Shown: piece after piece, positions 28,096 to 38,024 of the stretch
Numbering within the stretch: position 1 is the stretch's first letter
Layout: every line of letters starts with the position of its first letter
Source: Rhizophagus prolifer
Taxonomy: Eukaryota; Glomeromycota; Glomeromycetes; Glomerales; Glomeraceae
Assembly: GCA_019425655.1 (NCBI GenBank)
Contig: NQWY01033760.1
Span: 62,001 to 126,000 of the forward strand
Reading direction: 5' to 3'
DNA length: 64,000 bases
Made by a program: the position numbers and the translations under genes
The notes under the pieces: model-generated
What the model was told of the DNA's origin: nothing
The model's database searches: none
What the model saw: only the letters and a program-made list of their open reading frames with translations

Positions 28096-29127
28096 TTATA
28101 ATGATTGAATCTCTTTCATAAATTCTTCCACAACCACATCAGAAGTTGCCCAAGACGTGATCAATCGGATTGCAGAATTTTCTTGATCCATCTTTTTCCA
28201 AACATAAAAATCAAAATTTTCTGATAATTTTTCGATTTGAGAATTGGTTAAGATTGGAAAAATTTGATTGGTAAATGTATCGGATAAAAATTGGAAACCT
28301 TTGTTCTGAAAAGCAGATTTGATTTTCATCGCCTGAACGTTGGAATGTTTTGCCAAATCGAAATACAAATCATTTTTCATCAATTCCAAAAACTGAATGC
28401 CCAACAATCTGCCTTTCGCCAACATCGCTCCTTTTTGCTTGATATGGAATCCGAATTCTTCTCCCAGTTTGTCATTGGTAATGACAATCGCTTCGCCCAA
28501 TAGAGCACCATTTTTTGTTCCACCTAGATAGAAAACATCTGTCAGCTTAGCAATATCTTCCAATGTCAAATCATTGATATCGGAAGTTAAAGCTTGTCCC
28601 AATCTTGCGCCATCCATGAAAAGATACAAATCATTGGCTTTGCAAAATGCTGATAATTCTTGCAATTCTTTCTTGGTGTAGATCGTCCCAACCTCCGTAG
28701 AATTCGAAATGTAAACTAATTTTTGCTTGACTTGATGAGGCTTATTCGTATGCGTATCCAAAACCAATTGGATGTGCTCTGGCTTTAGTTTTCCATCTTC
28801 TGTAACAAGCCCGTGAACTTTGTGTCCGGTTGCTTCAATTGCGCCTGTTTCGTTGGTAAAAATATGACCTGTTTCCGCAGAAACAACACTCTCGTGGGGA
28901 CGAAGAACCGAAGAAATGATTAATAGATTAGCTTGCGTTCCACCACTCACAAAATGAATATCTGCGTTTGGATAATTCATTTTTTGCTTAATTAATGCTC
29001 TGGCTTCTGCAGAATAATCATCGTAACCGTAACCGTTTTGCTGAACGAGGTTAGTTTTGATTAATGCTTCTAATATATTAGGATGGCAACCTTCCGAATA
29101 ATCATTTTTAAAGGAATATTTCTTCAT
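28096..29127 (-). CDS. Low-specificity threonine aldolase-like PLP enzyme (beta-eliminating lyase family)
   Basis: 343 residues, fold type I PLP enzyme. The start is ATG 29127 (MKKYSFKNDYSEGCHPNI); a longer reading from 29154 adds an implausible tail. Motifs: HFVSGGTQANLLIISSVLR (cofactor phosphate), ETGHIFTNETGAIEATGHKV, LYLFMDGARLGQAL (the Asp paired to the pyridine nitrogen), and FYLGGTKNGALLGEAIV, whose Lys forms the Schiff base. It likely cleaves L-threonine or allo-threonine to glycine and acetaldehyde in the cytoplasm. Confidence 0.9.
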   Translation of the reverse strand: MKKYSFKNDYSEGCHPNILEALIKTNLVQQNGYGYDDYSAEARALIKQKMNYPNADIHFVSGGTQANLLIISSVLRPHESVVSAETGHIFTNETGAIEATGHKVHGLVTEDGKLKPEHIQLVLDTHTNKPHQVKQKLVYISNSTEVGTIYTKKELQELSAFCKANDLYLFMDGARLGQALTSDINDLTLEDIAKLTDVFYLGGTKNGALLGEAIVITNDKLGEEFGFHIKQKGAMLAKGRLLGIQFLELMKNDLYFDLAKHSNVQAMKIKSAFQNKGFQFLSDTFTNQIFPILTNSQIEKLSENFDFYVWKKMDQENSAIRLITSWATSDVVVEEFMKEIQSL

Positions 29128-29231
29128 TATTTCTTCTTCTTTTCTAGATATCAAAGGTATTGATTTATCAATTAAAATTAAATTGTTAGAATAAAATATA
29201 ATCCCTTCTAACTTTTTCTTATCTTTGAAAT

Positions 29232-29879
29232 ATGAATTCTTTGACAGAAGAAAATTATCTGAAAGCGCTTTATCATCTTGTGAATGAGAATGATGAAGTT
29301 TCTGTGAATGATCTGAGCCGACAGCTTAACATCAAAATGCCATCTGTGAATAGTATGATTAAAAAGTTTGCGGACAAAAACTGGGTAAAATATGAATCAT
29401 ACAAACCTATCAGATTGACGGAATCCGGGAAAAAAGAGGCTTCGCTCATTGTAAGAAAACACAGGTTGACAGAGATGTTCCTGGTAGAAAAAATGGGATT
29501 TGGCTGGGAGAATGTTCACGAAATTGCTGAACAATTGGAACACATCCATTCGGAACTATTTTTTGATAAAATGGACGAAATTCTGAATTATCCAAAAGTG
29601 GATCCTCACGGTGAACCAATTCCTGACAAAGACGGTAATGTAATACAGCCCGATTTGAAAAAATTGAGCAAGTGTAAAGAAAACGAAACAGTAGAATTAG
29701 CCTCCGTAACGACTTCTTCTGAAGAATTTCTTAACTTCCTTAATAAAAGAAATCTAAGTCTTGGAACAGAAATCAAGGTTTTGCTAAAGGAAGAATTTGA
29801 CCAGTCTATGAAGGTTTTTTACAATAATCAGGAAGAGAATTTCAGCAAAACGGTTTGTGACAGATTGCTGGTGAAATAA
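29232..29879 (+). CDS. DtxR/MntR-family metal-dependent transcriptional regulator
   Basis: 215 residues. The winged HTH covers residues 1-65 (NSLTEENYLKALYHLVNEND .. VNDLSRQLNIKMPSVNSMIK). The metal-binding dimerisation domain follows (RKHRLTEMFLVEKMGFGWEN and VHEIAEQLEHIHSELFFDKM). NYPKVDPHGEPIPDKDG is a typical IdeR/MntR linker, and a C-terminal SH3/FeoA-like domain ends the protein. Whether Mn or Fe is sensed cannot be read here. No metal transporter is adjacent. Confidence 0.93.
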   Translation: MNSLTEENYLKALYHLVNENDEVSVNDLSRQLNIKMPSVNSMIKKFADKNWVKYESYKPIRLTESGKKEASLIVRKHRLTEMFLVEKMGFGWENVHEIAEQLEHIHSELFFDKMDEILNYPKVDPHGEPIPDKDGNVIQPDLKKLSKCKENETVELASVTTSSEEFLNFLNKRNLSLGTEIKVLLKEEFDQSMKVFYNNQEENFSKTVCDRLLVK

Positions 29880-29880
29880 A

Positions 29881-29910
29881 AAAGAGACTTAAAATTTAAG
29901 TCTCTTTTTT
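29881..29910. terminator. Bidirectional intrinsic terminator
   Basis: A long palindrome, AAAGAGACTTAAA (29881-29893) with TTTAAGTCTCTTT (29895-29907), followed by a T run, between the regulator and dnaJ. Confidence 0.88.
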
Positions 29911-29914
29911 ATGC

Positions 29915-31014
29915 TTAGTTGAACATATCTTTTACTTTTTCGAAGAATGTCTTTTCCTTTCCGGTTGGTTCGGCATTCATATCGCCACTTTCCAGCTGAC
30001 TTTGAAAGAATTCTTTTTGTTCTTTTGTCAGTTTTTGTGGTGTCCAAACATTGATATGAACAAACATATCGCCTTTTCCGCCGTAACCTTCAATATTAGG
30101 AAGACCTTTTCCAGCCAATCTAAGGATTTTACCGGATTGTGTCCCCTCATCCACTTTGATTTTCACTTTTCCACCAACCACATTGATTTCTTTCGAAGTG
30201 CCCAAAGCAGCTTCCGCAAACGAAATATATAACTCCTGATGAAGGTTGTCACCTTCTCTTTTGATGAGTTTATCCACCTCTTCCTCTACTACAACCAAAA
30301 GATCACCGGGAGTTCCTCCAAGTGGCGCATCGTTTCCTTTCCCTCTCACATTCAGTTGGATACCATCTCTTGCCCCAGCAGGAATATTGATGGTGATTTC
30401 TTCCTCTTCTTTGATAAGGCCTTGTGCATTAGCTCCGGAAGGAATCTTGTCAGCCACTTTTCCAGCACCCTGACAAGTGCCACAAGTGGTTTGTGTCTGC
30501 ATTTGTCCGAACATCGTGTTCATTACTTTTACCTGAACACCGCTTCCCTGACAAGTAGGACAGGTTTTAGAAGTAACACCTGCAGCCAATTTCATCTTTT
30601 TAACTTTAACGGTTTTCTGAGTCCCGTTAATCATCTCTTTCTCAGGTTGGAGCCGCGAGATTGCTGTTGTCTTTGACCACCGCCAAAGCCTCCACCAAAA
30701 TGTCCACCAAAGATATCGCCGAACTGGCTAAAAATATCCTCCATATTCATTCCGCCACCAAAACCACCAAAGCCGCCGCCTGCTGCACCGCCCATTCCGG
30801 CATGTCCAAACTGGTCATACCTTGCCCTTTTGTTGTCATCGCTCAGTACTTCATAAGCCTCGGCCGCTTCTTTGAATTTTTCTTCTGCATCTTTATCACC
30901 TGGGTTTTTGTCCGGGTGATATTTGATTGCCATTTTTCTGTAGGCTTTCTTGATTTCCTCCGTACTGGCCGATTTGGATATTTCTAAAACTTCGTAATAA
31001 TCTCGCTTACTCAT
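29915..31014 (-). pseudogene. dnaJ: Chaperone DnaJ, interrupted by a frame-changing deletion
   Basis: Hsp70 co-chaperone. The 5' part (31014 down to about 30640) encodes the J domain with HPD at residues 33-35, then a Gly/Phe-rich linker ([20 protein letters not shown]) up to GSNLR. The 3' part, in another frame, continues from [18 protein letters not shown] through two zinc motifs (CPTCQGSG, CGTCQGAG) to the C-terminal beta domains and KVKDMFN. Two rather than four zinc motifs is normal for flavobacterial DnaJ. Between the parts, the strand that joins linker to client-binding domain is missing. The 1100-bp span implies loss of about 22 or 25 bp near 30638-30645. Downstream of grpE by 71 bp. 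The alternative is an assembly error. Confidence 0.85.
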
Positions 31015-31085
31015 AATTGATGATTGATATATGTTGATTGGCCCGCAATCTATTATCTAATACCTTTTTTTTCTAAATTCTTAAA

Positions 31086-31625
31086 TTAATTACCCGTTAC
31101 AACTTTAGCAAATCTGATAACTTTGTCGTGCAACTGATAACCTGTTTCTATAACATCAACGATTTTGCCTTTGAATTCAGGGCTTGGGGCTGGGATTTGC
31201 GTAATAGCTTCGTGAAAATCTACATTAAAATCGTCACCTGGATTCACTTCAATTGGCTTAAGACCTTTCTCAATCAGTTTGTTTCTGAACTTCTGATAGA
31301 TGAGTTCAACACCTTTAAGATCTGCTTCATTGCCATTTTTAGCAATTTCCTTCAAAGCTCTTTCGAAATCATCTAACACACCCAGCATAGACGTCATCAA
31401 ATCTTTTGAAGCATACAGATAGAACTCGTTCTTTTCTTTAAGAGTTCTTTTTTTATAATTTTCGAACTCTGCATACAAACGGATATATCTGTCTTTTTCT
31501 TCTGCCAAAAGTTCTTCTGCAGACTGCTGTTGTGACACATTTTCCTGATTATCCTGTTCAGATGATTCAGTATTCTGCATGTTTGCATCCAGGTTTTCCT
31601 CGTGTATATCTTTGTTTTCTTCCAT
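31086..31625 (-). CDS. grpE: Nucleotide exchange factor GrpE
   Basis: 179 residues. An acidic, Gln/Asn-rich N-terminus (about 40 residues) is followed by a long coiled coil (LLAEEKDRYIRLYAEFENYK) and the GrpE beta domain: LGVLDDFERAL, GVELIYQKFRNKLIEKGL, GDDFNVDFHEAITQIPAP, VIETGYQLHDKVIRFAKVVT. GrpE releases ADP from DnaK and acts with DnaJ, whose damaged gene follows directly on the same strand. Confidence 0.96.
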   Translation of the reverse strand: MEENKDIHEENLDANMQNTESSEQDNQENVSQQQSAEELLAEEKDRYIRLYAEFENYKKRTLKEKNEFYLYASKDLMTSMLGVLDDFERALKEIAKNGNEADLKGVELIYQKFRNKLIEKGLKPIEVNPGDDFNVDFHEAITQIPAPSPEFKGKIVDVIETGYQLHDKVIRFAKVVTGN

Positions 31626-31775
31626 TATCGATTAATTTATAGGAACTGTTTTTCAATTCCTTTGCCAATTCGGATTTTTTGACAATTAGGCAGAATTTCA
31701 TAGGAAAAGTTTTTATTTAAATGATAAATGAGACTTTATTCTACAGGCAAAAGTTCATAGAAATAAGATACAATA

Positions 31776-33320
31776 TCATTTCTTTCTCTCTATAATGGAA
31801 TTGCGGAATTTAATATCATCCAAAACCCAATTCAGGATTTTATCTTCAGAATCTGATAAATTCCCGAATTCCGGATCCACTGAAAAGTTTGGAATCACGC
31901 CCCTGCTTTGATTTTCGAATTCAATATTAGGACGAATTAAAAAGAGGCCTATTGGCAGAGACAATTTAGAATGAGGTAAAGTCACTGTATTGTTAACACC
32001 TGCAACGGTTCCGTCATTAGCTCCGCCTGTCTCTTCCCCCACAATTACCGCTCTTTTTTCATATTTTAGTTTTGCTGATATAATGGATGAAGCGGAAAAA
32101 CTGGCACCATTAATCAAGACATAAATCTTACCTTTAAAAGCATTAGACCTGGGTTTTGTGGAACGCGAAGCAAACTCCCGGAAATAATAGTGATCTTCTT
32201 TTTTGGATGATAAGAGGTAATTGCCTGCCAAAAAGAACGGATAACCAAAAGCACTAAAAACTGAAGAAAAAACAGTCTGACCACGGAAATAATTCTGATA
32301 CATCCCGGAAGTTCTGGAAGTCATTTCCGGAGGCTTTATCAATGTAAATTCTTTATCTGTAAGGTAAGAATACAGCGTATTGATCTCTGAAAGTGAACCG
32401 CCCAGATTATCCCTGATATCCAGAATCAAATACTTTGATTTTGCGTGATTAATTTTTTCAAAAGTTTCTTTATAAAACTTTTTTGCCAGAGTTGCAGAGA
32501 ATGTTTTCACTTTTATATATGCCACACTGCTGTCCGGACTCATGAACTTAAAGCTTCTGTTATAAGTTTTGGAATTAGCATCATAATCCTGAACTTTTTG
32601 CAGTGTCGTTATTTTTGGCTGTACCCTATCTACAATAACTTCTTTTTCGGTTTTTTTCTGTCTTTTAATAGAAACATTTTCAAGCTTGTTATTGTATCTG
32701 GTTACTAATTTTGCGCTATCCAGATAGCCATTTTCCAATGTATAATAATTGAAAAACGAGAGATTCATAAAATATTTTTGAAAAGTCTGGTTCTTTCCAT
32801 CGGAACTGTAAAGTTTCCTGTATTTTTTTATTAAATCAGAGACATTTTCATTATTGATTTTGATAATCTCCGTTCCCTTTTTGATTTGGCCAACATTTTC
32901 TTTATTTTCTACCACAAACATCTTATCATCCAGAATCTTGTAATCCAACAAAGCAAAAAGAGGCTTCTTTGTTTTGAATGCTTTTTGTTCAGCTTTGGTA
33001 TATTGCCTTGGAATTGCCCTCAATCTCAAATGACCTTCCTTCACACTTGCAATGACAGGTGACAAATGGAAATAGAACTCGTTAGGCGTCAAAGGTTTTG
33101 ATAAACTGTTCTTGAGACTGTCAAACTTGTAATCCAGTTCTTCTTTTGTGATGTACCAATAGAGATTGGGATGAAAGCGTTTCAGCTTTTCGTAAGTGAA
33201 ATCAACATCTGCTTTCAGTTGTGCAACAGAAATTTTCTTTTCAAGGAAAAGATTGTTTTTCTTAACGGATTGGCAAGAAAAAATGATGCTTAATACAAAA
33301 AGAATAACCGTTCTCTTCAT
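31776..33320 (-). CDS. S41-family (C-terminal processing-like) peptidase, lipoprotein
   Basis: 514 residues. MKRTVILFVLSIIFSC is a lipoprotein signal with Cys at 16. A PDZ-like part (LFALLDYKILDDKMFVVEN .. IKKGTEIIKINNENVSDLIK) precedes the tail-specific protease domain: SVAYIKVKTFSATLAKKFY, YLILDIRDNLGGSLSEIN, and VLINGASFSASSIISAKLKY with the catalytic Ser. GEETGGANDGTVAG and LPHSKLSLPIGLFLIRPN follow. It is probably anchored facing the periplasm; the substrate is unknown. It appears monocistronic. Confidence 0.9.
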   Translation of the reverse strand: MKRTVILFVLSIIFSCQSVKKNNLFLEKKISVAQLKADVDFTYEKLKRFHPNLYWYITKEELDYKFDSLKNSLSKPLTPNEFYFHLSPVIASVKEGHLRLRAIPRQYTKAEQKAFKTKKPLFALLDYKILDDKMFVVENKENVGQIKKGTEIIKINNENVSDLIKKYRKLYSSDGKNQTFQKYFMNLSFFNYYTLENGYLDSAKLVTRYNNKLENVSIKRQKKTEKEVIVDRVQPKITTLQKVQDYDANSKTYNRSFKFMSPDSSVAYIKVKTFSATLAKKFYKETFEKINHAKSKYLILDIRDNLGGSLSEINTLYSYLTDKEFTLIKPPEMTSRTSGMYQNYFRGQTVFSSVFSAFGYPFFLAGNYLLSSKKEDHYYFREFASRSTKPRSNAFKGKIYVLINGASFSASSIISAKLKYEKRAVIVGEETGGANDGTVAGVNNTVTLPHSKLSLPIGLFLIRPNIEFENQSRGVIPNFSVDPEFGNLSDSEDKILNWVLDDIKFRNSIIERKK

Positions 33321-33433
33321 CTGAGATAAAAGTATGATTTTTACATCAGAAAATCAGTATTGTAAGGAAATTTAACATATTCTAACATAGATGTGGTTTT
33401 GATTTTGTTACTGAATCACAAATTAAAAAAGAC

Positions 33434-34099
33434 ATGAAAAACATAATCATTGCAGCATCTGTATTTCTGGTTTCCCAGTTTTCATTTGCACAGACAAAAG
33501 ATGTAGCAGCCTTCACTTCGCTTAAAGTGTTTGACAAAATACCTGTAGAATTAGTTTCATCTACTTCCTATAAAGCTGAATTAAGCGGGACTAAAACAGA
33601 TGATGTCGAATTGGTAAATTCCGGTAACGAGCTAAGAGTTAGAATGAAACCTACAAAATTATTGCAAGGTGATGATGTCAAAGTAGTTATTTATTATAAG
33701 GACATCAATCAGATCCAGGCAAGCCAAGGTGCAAGAATAAGTTCAAATGATACCGTAAAATTTTCCAAACTGGAAGTAACATCAAATGAAGGTTCTCAAA
33801 TTGACCTCAATATCAATGCTAAAGTCTTGGAAGGAAAAGTGAATACCGGAGGATTATTGAAACTTTCCGGTGATGCGGAATCTCAAACCGTAGTCGTGAA
33901 TACCGGCGGGCAATATGAAGGACAAAACCTAAAAACAGAAATTACCAAAATCACTACCAATGCAGGAGGAAACGCTTCTGTGAACGCAACGGTTTCTGTA
34001 GATGCAACAACCAGAGCCGGCGGTGTAATAGATGTTTATGGAAATCCGAAAACTAGAAATGATAAAAAAGTAGTCGGAGGCAAAATCAACTACCATTAA
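33434..34099 (+). CDS. GIN-domain (DUF2807) secreted protein
   Basis: 221 residues. The signal peptide is MKNIIIAASVFLVSQFSFAQ. The rest is a beta-helix-like array of short polar strands (VAAFTSLKVFDKIPVELVSS, QIQASQGARISSNDTVKFSK, INAKVLEGKVNTGGLLKLSG, VVVNTGGQYEGQNLKTEITK). This is the head-GIN/DUF2807 fold, common in Bacteroidota and sometimes proposed to be an adhesin-like envelope protein. No catalytic motif is seen. It ends at a bidirectional terminator that also closes the LacI gene. Confidence 0.85.
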   Translation: MKNIIIAASVFLVSQFSFAQTKDVAAFTSLKVFDKIPVELVSSTSYKAELSGTKTDDVELVNSGNELRVRMKPTKLLQGDDVKVVIYYKDINQIQASQGARISSNDTVKFSKLEVTSNEGSQIDLNINAKVLEGKVNTGGLLKLSGDAESQTVVVNTGGQYEGQNLKTEITKITTNAGGNASVNATVSVDATTRAGGVIDVYGNPKTRNDKKVVGGKINYH

Positions 34100-34123
34100 C
34101 AGTTTGATCTGTCTTATAAAAGT

Positions 34124-34150
34124 AAAACTCCCGAATCGCGGGAGTTTTTT
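34124..34150. terminator. Bidirectional terminator
   Basis: A 10-bp stem, AAAACTCCCG (34124-34133) with CGGGAGTTTT (34139-34148), followed by T residues, between the convergent GIN-domain and LacI genes. Confidence 0.88.
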
Positions 34151-35180
34151 ATTTTTTTCTTTTGGATGATTGTCTGATATGAAGTGTCGGCGTTAAAACC
34201 AGTTTTTTCTCTATACTGATTCCCGATGAATTATCTTTGATACTTTCCAGAAAAACATTCCCTGAAATTTTCCCCATCAAAACCGGTGTTTGATCTACAG
34301 AACTTATTGACAATTCCATAAATTGAGTAAACGGCTCATTACTAAAGCCAATCACACCAATATCTTCCGGGATTTTAATTTTCAGATTTTTGATTTCTTT
34401 GCAGGCGCCCAATGCCGTAAAATCACTGGCAGAAAAAATTGCGTCCGGTTTCACTTTGCGTTTCCATAAGCTTTTCATCGCACTGATTCCTTCTTCAATC
34501 GAACTTCCTGTATTAATAATATTTTCCTTAATCACGGGCAGTTTATAATCTTTCAGTGCATCGAGATAGCCATTGAGACGGTTCTGATAGATTTCAAGAT
34601 TTTGATCTCCGGAAAAGTGGCAAATATTTTTGTAACCTTGCTGAATCAAATGTTCCGTAGCCTGATAAGCACCCTTATGGTCATCAATTGTAATCGTACT
34701 GATTCCCGGGATATCTTTCTTCCTATCAAAAAATATAATCGGTGTATTGGTCGTACTAAGAATTTTTTTGACATACTCCATATCAGACGTATTTCTGGAA
34801 ATCGAAATAAAAATACAATCTACCTGAGTATGCAATAATGTATTCAGTTGTTTTTTTTCAATCGCAGCATCATCGTGACTTTGGCAAATAATCACACGAT
34901 AACCGTGAGGAGACAACTCTTCTTCCAGGCCTCTGATGACGGATGAGAAGAAATTGGTATTAATATAAGGCACAATAACACCTACGGTTTTTGTCTCGCC
35001 GCTTTTGAGTGCCTTTGCAAGATTATTTTGCTTATAATTCATTTCCTTAGCTGCAGCCGCAACCAATTCCTTGGTTTCCTGACTGATTCTTGGATGGTTG
35101 TTTAGCGCCCTGGAAACAGTCGCCACACTCACATTCAGTTTTTTGGAAATGTCATAGATGGTCGTGTTTTTTTTCGTCAT
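34149..35180 (-). CDS. LacI/GalR-family regulator, probable pectin/galacturonate regulator
   Basis: 343 residues. The N-terminal HTH (TTIYDISKKLNVSVATVSRA, then LNNHPRISQETKELV) and hinge (NNLAKALKSGETKTVGVIVP) are standard. The periplasmic-binding-protein-like effector domain follows (NTNFFSSVIRGLEEEL, GYRVIICQSHDDAAIEKK, IIFFDRKKDIPGISTITIDD, PDAIFSASDFTALGACKEIK). It stands at the end of the pectin locus. Six LacI-type palindromes occur in the same locus and nowhere else I could see, so it is the best candidate to bind them, probably as a repressor released by an intermediate of the KDG pathway. The effector is inferred. I see no palindrome in front of its own gene. Confidence 0.9.
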   Translation of the reverse strand: MTKKNTTIYDISKKLNVSVATVSRALNNHPRISQETKELVAAAAKEMNYKQNNLAKALKSGETKTVGVIVPYINTNFFSSVIRGLEEELSPHGYRVIICQSHDDAAIEKKQLNTLLHTQVDCIFISISRNTSDMEYVKKILSTTNTPIIFFDRKKDIPGISTITIDDHKGAYQATEHLIQQGYKNICHFSGDQNLEIYQNRLNGYLDALKDYKLPVIKENIINTGSSIEEGISAMKSLWKRKVKPDAIFSASDFTALGACKEIKNLKIKIPEDIGVIGFSNEPFTQFMELSISSVDQTPVLMGKISGNVFLESIKDNSSGISIEKKLVLTPTLHIRQSSKRKK

Positions 35181-35302
35181 ATATTCTTATGAATATTCGG
35201 TTGTTGTAAATATATAAAATAATACGTGTCACAACTGCTTTTCGGAACCAAAATCTTCTTTAATTGCTTTTTCAGTCCTGCAAATCAGAATTTTTCAACT
35301 TA

Positions 35303-35335
35303 TAAAAAGCCGCCTCACCGAAATGAAAACGGCTT
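35303..35335 (-). terminator. Terminator of the large pectinesterase gene
   Basis: The stem AAGCCG/CGGCTT (35308-35313 with 35330-35335) is followed on the minus strand by a TTTTTA tract, just beyond the pectinesterase stop. Confidence 0.65.
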
Positions 35336-35356
35336 CTATTATGAAATTAAGTTGTT

Positions 35357-37981
35357 TTATTTCTTAACCAACTTTCCTGTTGATTCTCCTGAGTTTGTTT
35401 TCAGATTATAAAAATAAATTCCAGTTCTCAAATCTTTTGTATCAATTGTTAATTGATTCAAACCTTTTTTCTGATTACTTCTAATGGTTTTGACAACTCT
35501 TCCGTTAACATCATAAAATGTAAGATTAACATCAGAATTCGATTTCAAATCAAATGCAATCGTAACCTTATCCGTAAAAGGATTTGGATATACTAAAAGC
35601 TTATTATTTTTAACATCATTGACAGCCAAAGTTTCGAAATCGATATTAACACCTGCATCCGGCATCCAATCAAAAACGAAAGACGGATCTGTATCTTTTT
35701 TGAAGACATTAGAAATTGTATAAACCTGAGAATCGGTTTCTGTTAAAACGACTCCTCCATTAGCTCTTTGTGCTAATCTGTCAGGTGTTGCTCCTGCTCC
35801 TGTATTGCCATATTCTACAAATGTCACAGGAATTGTTCCGTTAATAGGTGTTGTCCAACCAGTAGGATTCAGCATAGAAGGTGTTTCGCATCGTATGAAA
35901 GCAGACTTTGGCGTATTCTGCCAAGCTCTTCCGAAATGGAAATTGCTGATAATTGTTCCGTTAAAATCCGCTGTTCCAGCTGCAGGCACTGTCAAATTGC
36001 AATCCAGAAATACAAATCCAAACTTAGTGGTAGCTTCTGTTGAAGGCGCTGTTACAACACTATTATTACGATTAATGTAAGTTGTACAATGATCAAAAAC
36101 AACAGTCTGGCGTCCGAATATGAAATCCACATTACCTTCGATATAACAATTTTTGAAATAAGCCCTTCCAATGCTGTTTCCCAGATATGTATCCTGATAA
36201 CCTAAAATTTTACAATCATAAAAAGCCTGTCTGTCACCTTGCGTTTTAAGAGCAACAGCCTGGGTTGATGAATTGATCTGTGTATTTGCTGTTGAATTAA
36301 CGAATGTATTGGCAATAGTAATTTTAGAAGCTGTAAAATCACTTCCGAAAACAGCCATAGTCTGAGAAAGAGAAGTTCCGTAAGCGATTCCTGTATCAGG
36401 GTTGATATCACCAGCAGAGATATTATTGGTAATAACCGTTGTATCGGCATTATCTCCAATCAGGAATACATTAATCTTATTAGATAAAAGTGTTGGTCTT
36501 TCTGTATAAGTTCCCGGTTTGATGTGGATGATCCACCTTCCCGTATAATTATCAGGAACCGCATCAAAAGCTGCTTGAACAGTGGTATAATCCCCAGAGC
36601 CGTCTTTAGCTATTGTTTTGACAACATCCGGCTCTGTAGCCTTTGTGGTAACTGTAGCTTGTGAACCATAAGAAGTTCCTGCAGCGTTGGTTGCAAATGT
36701 TCTTACATAATATAATGTAGAAGATGCAACACCGTAAGCATAAGACGAAAATGTCCCTAGTCCTGTTCCTGTAGAAATTTTGGTGGCGTTGTCAATCGTT
36801 GGGTTTGCGGATGTCGAATAAACAATTCCTCTGTCAGTCACATTGGCACCGCCCCAGTCTGTAACGTTTCCTGAAACTACAAATGACTTGTTCGTTACCT
36901 GAGACTGTGAAGTTGTTGTCACAGTAGGTGCGACAATATTCGCTAAAGTGGTAAAGCTGACCTGACTGCCGTAAGAAGTTCCTGCAGAATTGGTTGCATA
37001 CGCACGAACATAATACGTTGTTGAAGGTAAAAGCCCTGATAAATTACTTGTATATGAGCCAGAGGTTGCATTTTCAGTTGTTTTAGAATCTGCAGTTGTC
37101 GGGTTTTCATTGGTACTGTAAACAACACCACTTGCTGTTACAGCGCCACCGCCGTTGCTGGATATCGTTCCGCCTGTTACTGCGGTTGTTGTAGAGATTG
37201 AGGTCATCGCTGTTGTAGAAACGGTTGCAAGATTGGCAACAGAACCTTCCATTGTTCCGGAGATTTTAATATTTCTTAATCCGAATTGCTTATTCGTTGC
37301 AGCTGCAGCTAGATATGGGTAAAATCTCACATACATCTTTTGGGTTCCGGAAAGTACAACCGCCGTAGATAGTGTTACACTGAGAGCCGATGAACCGTTA
37401 TTAGGTAATTTTGTTGCAGCCTGAATCGAAACCGGGTTAGAAAAATCAGAATTCAAACTGTAGAAAGCCTGGTAATACATATTTCCTGTTCCGGCAGCTC
37501 CAACCAATCCTTCAATTTTATTGACTGTGAAAGTTCCGCTGTTGGTTGGTTTAACATCCAACTGAATATAAACCGACGAATTAATAGTATTGATGTTGCC
37601 TGTTGCTGTCCAACTGTTATTACTGCTTGTTCCTTCCCAAAATACGACATTGCTGTCCGTTACAGAATCTCCTGTAAAATCTATTTTCGTATTGACATTA
37701 TAAGATACAGTTGAGGGATAGCTTAATGTTGATTCCAGATTGCCTTCCAAAGATTTTGTAGTAACATCTGTAATCAAAGGCCAGTTAACAGAAGCCGGAG
37801 TTGCTTCAAATATTTTCGGATATTTTGTAGTTTCCGTTGTATTCTTATTTTCTTTTATCGATGAAAAATGCTTTTTTGCATCATCATTGACAGAATCTGA
37901 AAAAAAAGATATGCTCTTTCCGATCCCAAAAATCGTAGCTGTACCGAAAAGTACAATTGGTAAGATTAGATTTTTTTTCAT
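35357..37981 (-). CDS. Multidomain pectinesterase (CE8) with two fibronectin-III-like modules and T9SS domain
   Basis: 874 residues. An N-terminal hydrophobic helix is followed by a beta-rich region of about 180 residues (TLSYPSTVSYNVNTKIDFTG ... QFGLRNIKISGTMEG). Two tandem Fn3-like repeats then end in STTYYVRAYATNSAGTSYGS and STLYYVRTFATNAAGTSYGS. The CE8 beta-helix begins at KTIAKDGSGDYTTVQAAFDA. Catalytic motifs are TQAVAL (most family members have GQAVAL), GYQDTYL, GNVDFIFG and FGRAWQ. A type A sorting domain closes the chain (KLLVYPNPFTDKVTIAFDL ... SGESTGKLVKK). It removes methyl groups from homogalacturonan at the cell surface or outside the cell. Confidence 0.9.
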   Translation of the reverse strand: MKKNLILPIVLFGTATIFGIGKSISFFSDSVNDDAKKHFSSIKENKNTTETTKYPKIFEATPASVNWPLITDVTTKSLEGNLESTLSYPSTVSYNVNTKIDFTGDSVTDSNVVFWEGTSSNNSWTATGNINTINSSVYIQLDVKPTNSGTFTVNKIEGLVGAAGTGNMYYQAFYSLNSDFSNPVSIQAATKLPNNGSSALSVTLSTAVVLSGTQKMYVRFYPYLAAAATNKQFGLRNIKISGTMEGSVANLATVSTTAMTSISTTTAVTGGTISSNGGGAVTASGVVYSTNENPTTADSKTTENATSGSYTSNLSGLLPSTTYYVRAYATNSAGTSYGSQVSFTTLANIVAPTVTTTSQSQVTNKSFVVSGNVTDWGGANVTDRGIVYSTSANPTIDNATKISTGTGLGTFSSYAYGVASSTLYYVRTFATNAAGTSYGSQATVTTKATEPDVVKTIAKDGSGDYTTVQAAFDAVPDNYTGRWIIHIKPGTYTERPTLLSNKINVFLIGDNADTTVITNNISAGDINPDTGIAYGTSLSQTMAVFGSDFTASKITIANTFVNSTANTQINSSTQAVALKTQGDRQAFYDCKILGYQDTYLGNSIGRAYFKNCYIEGNVDFIFGRQTVVFDHCTTYINRNNSVVTAPSTEATTKFGFVFLDCNLTVPAAGTADFNGTIISNFHFGRAWQNTPKSAFIRCETPSMLNPTGWTTPINGTIPVTFVEYGNTGAGATPDRLAQRANGGVVLTETDSQVYTISNVFKKDTDPSFVFDWMPDAGVNIDFETLAVNDVKNNKLLVYPNPFTDKVTIAFDLKSNSDVNLTFYDVNGRVVKTIRSNQKKGLNQLTIDTKDLRTGIYFYNLKTNSGESTGKLVKK

Positions 37982-38024
37982 TAGTAATTAAAGTTAGTAG
38001 TTAAGTTAGTATTTGATTCTAAAT

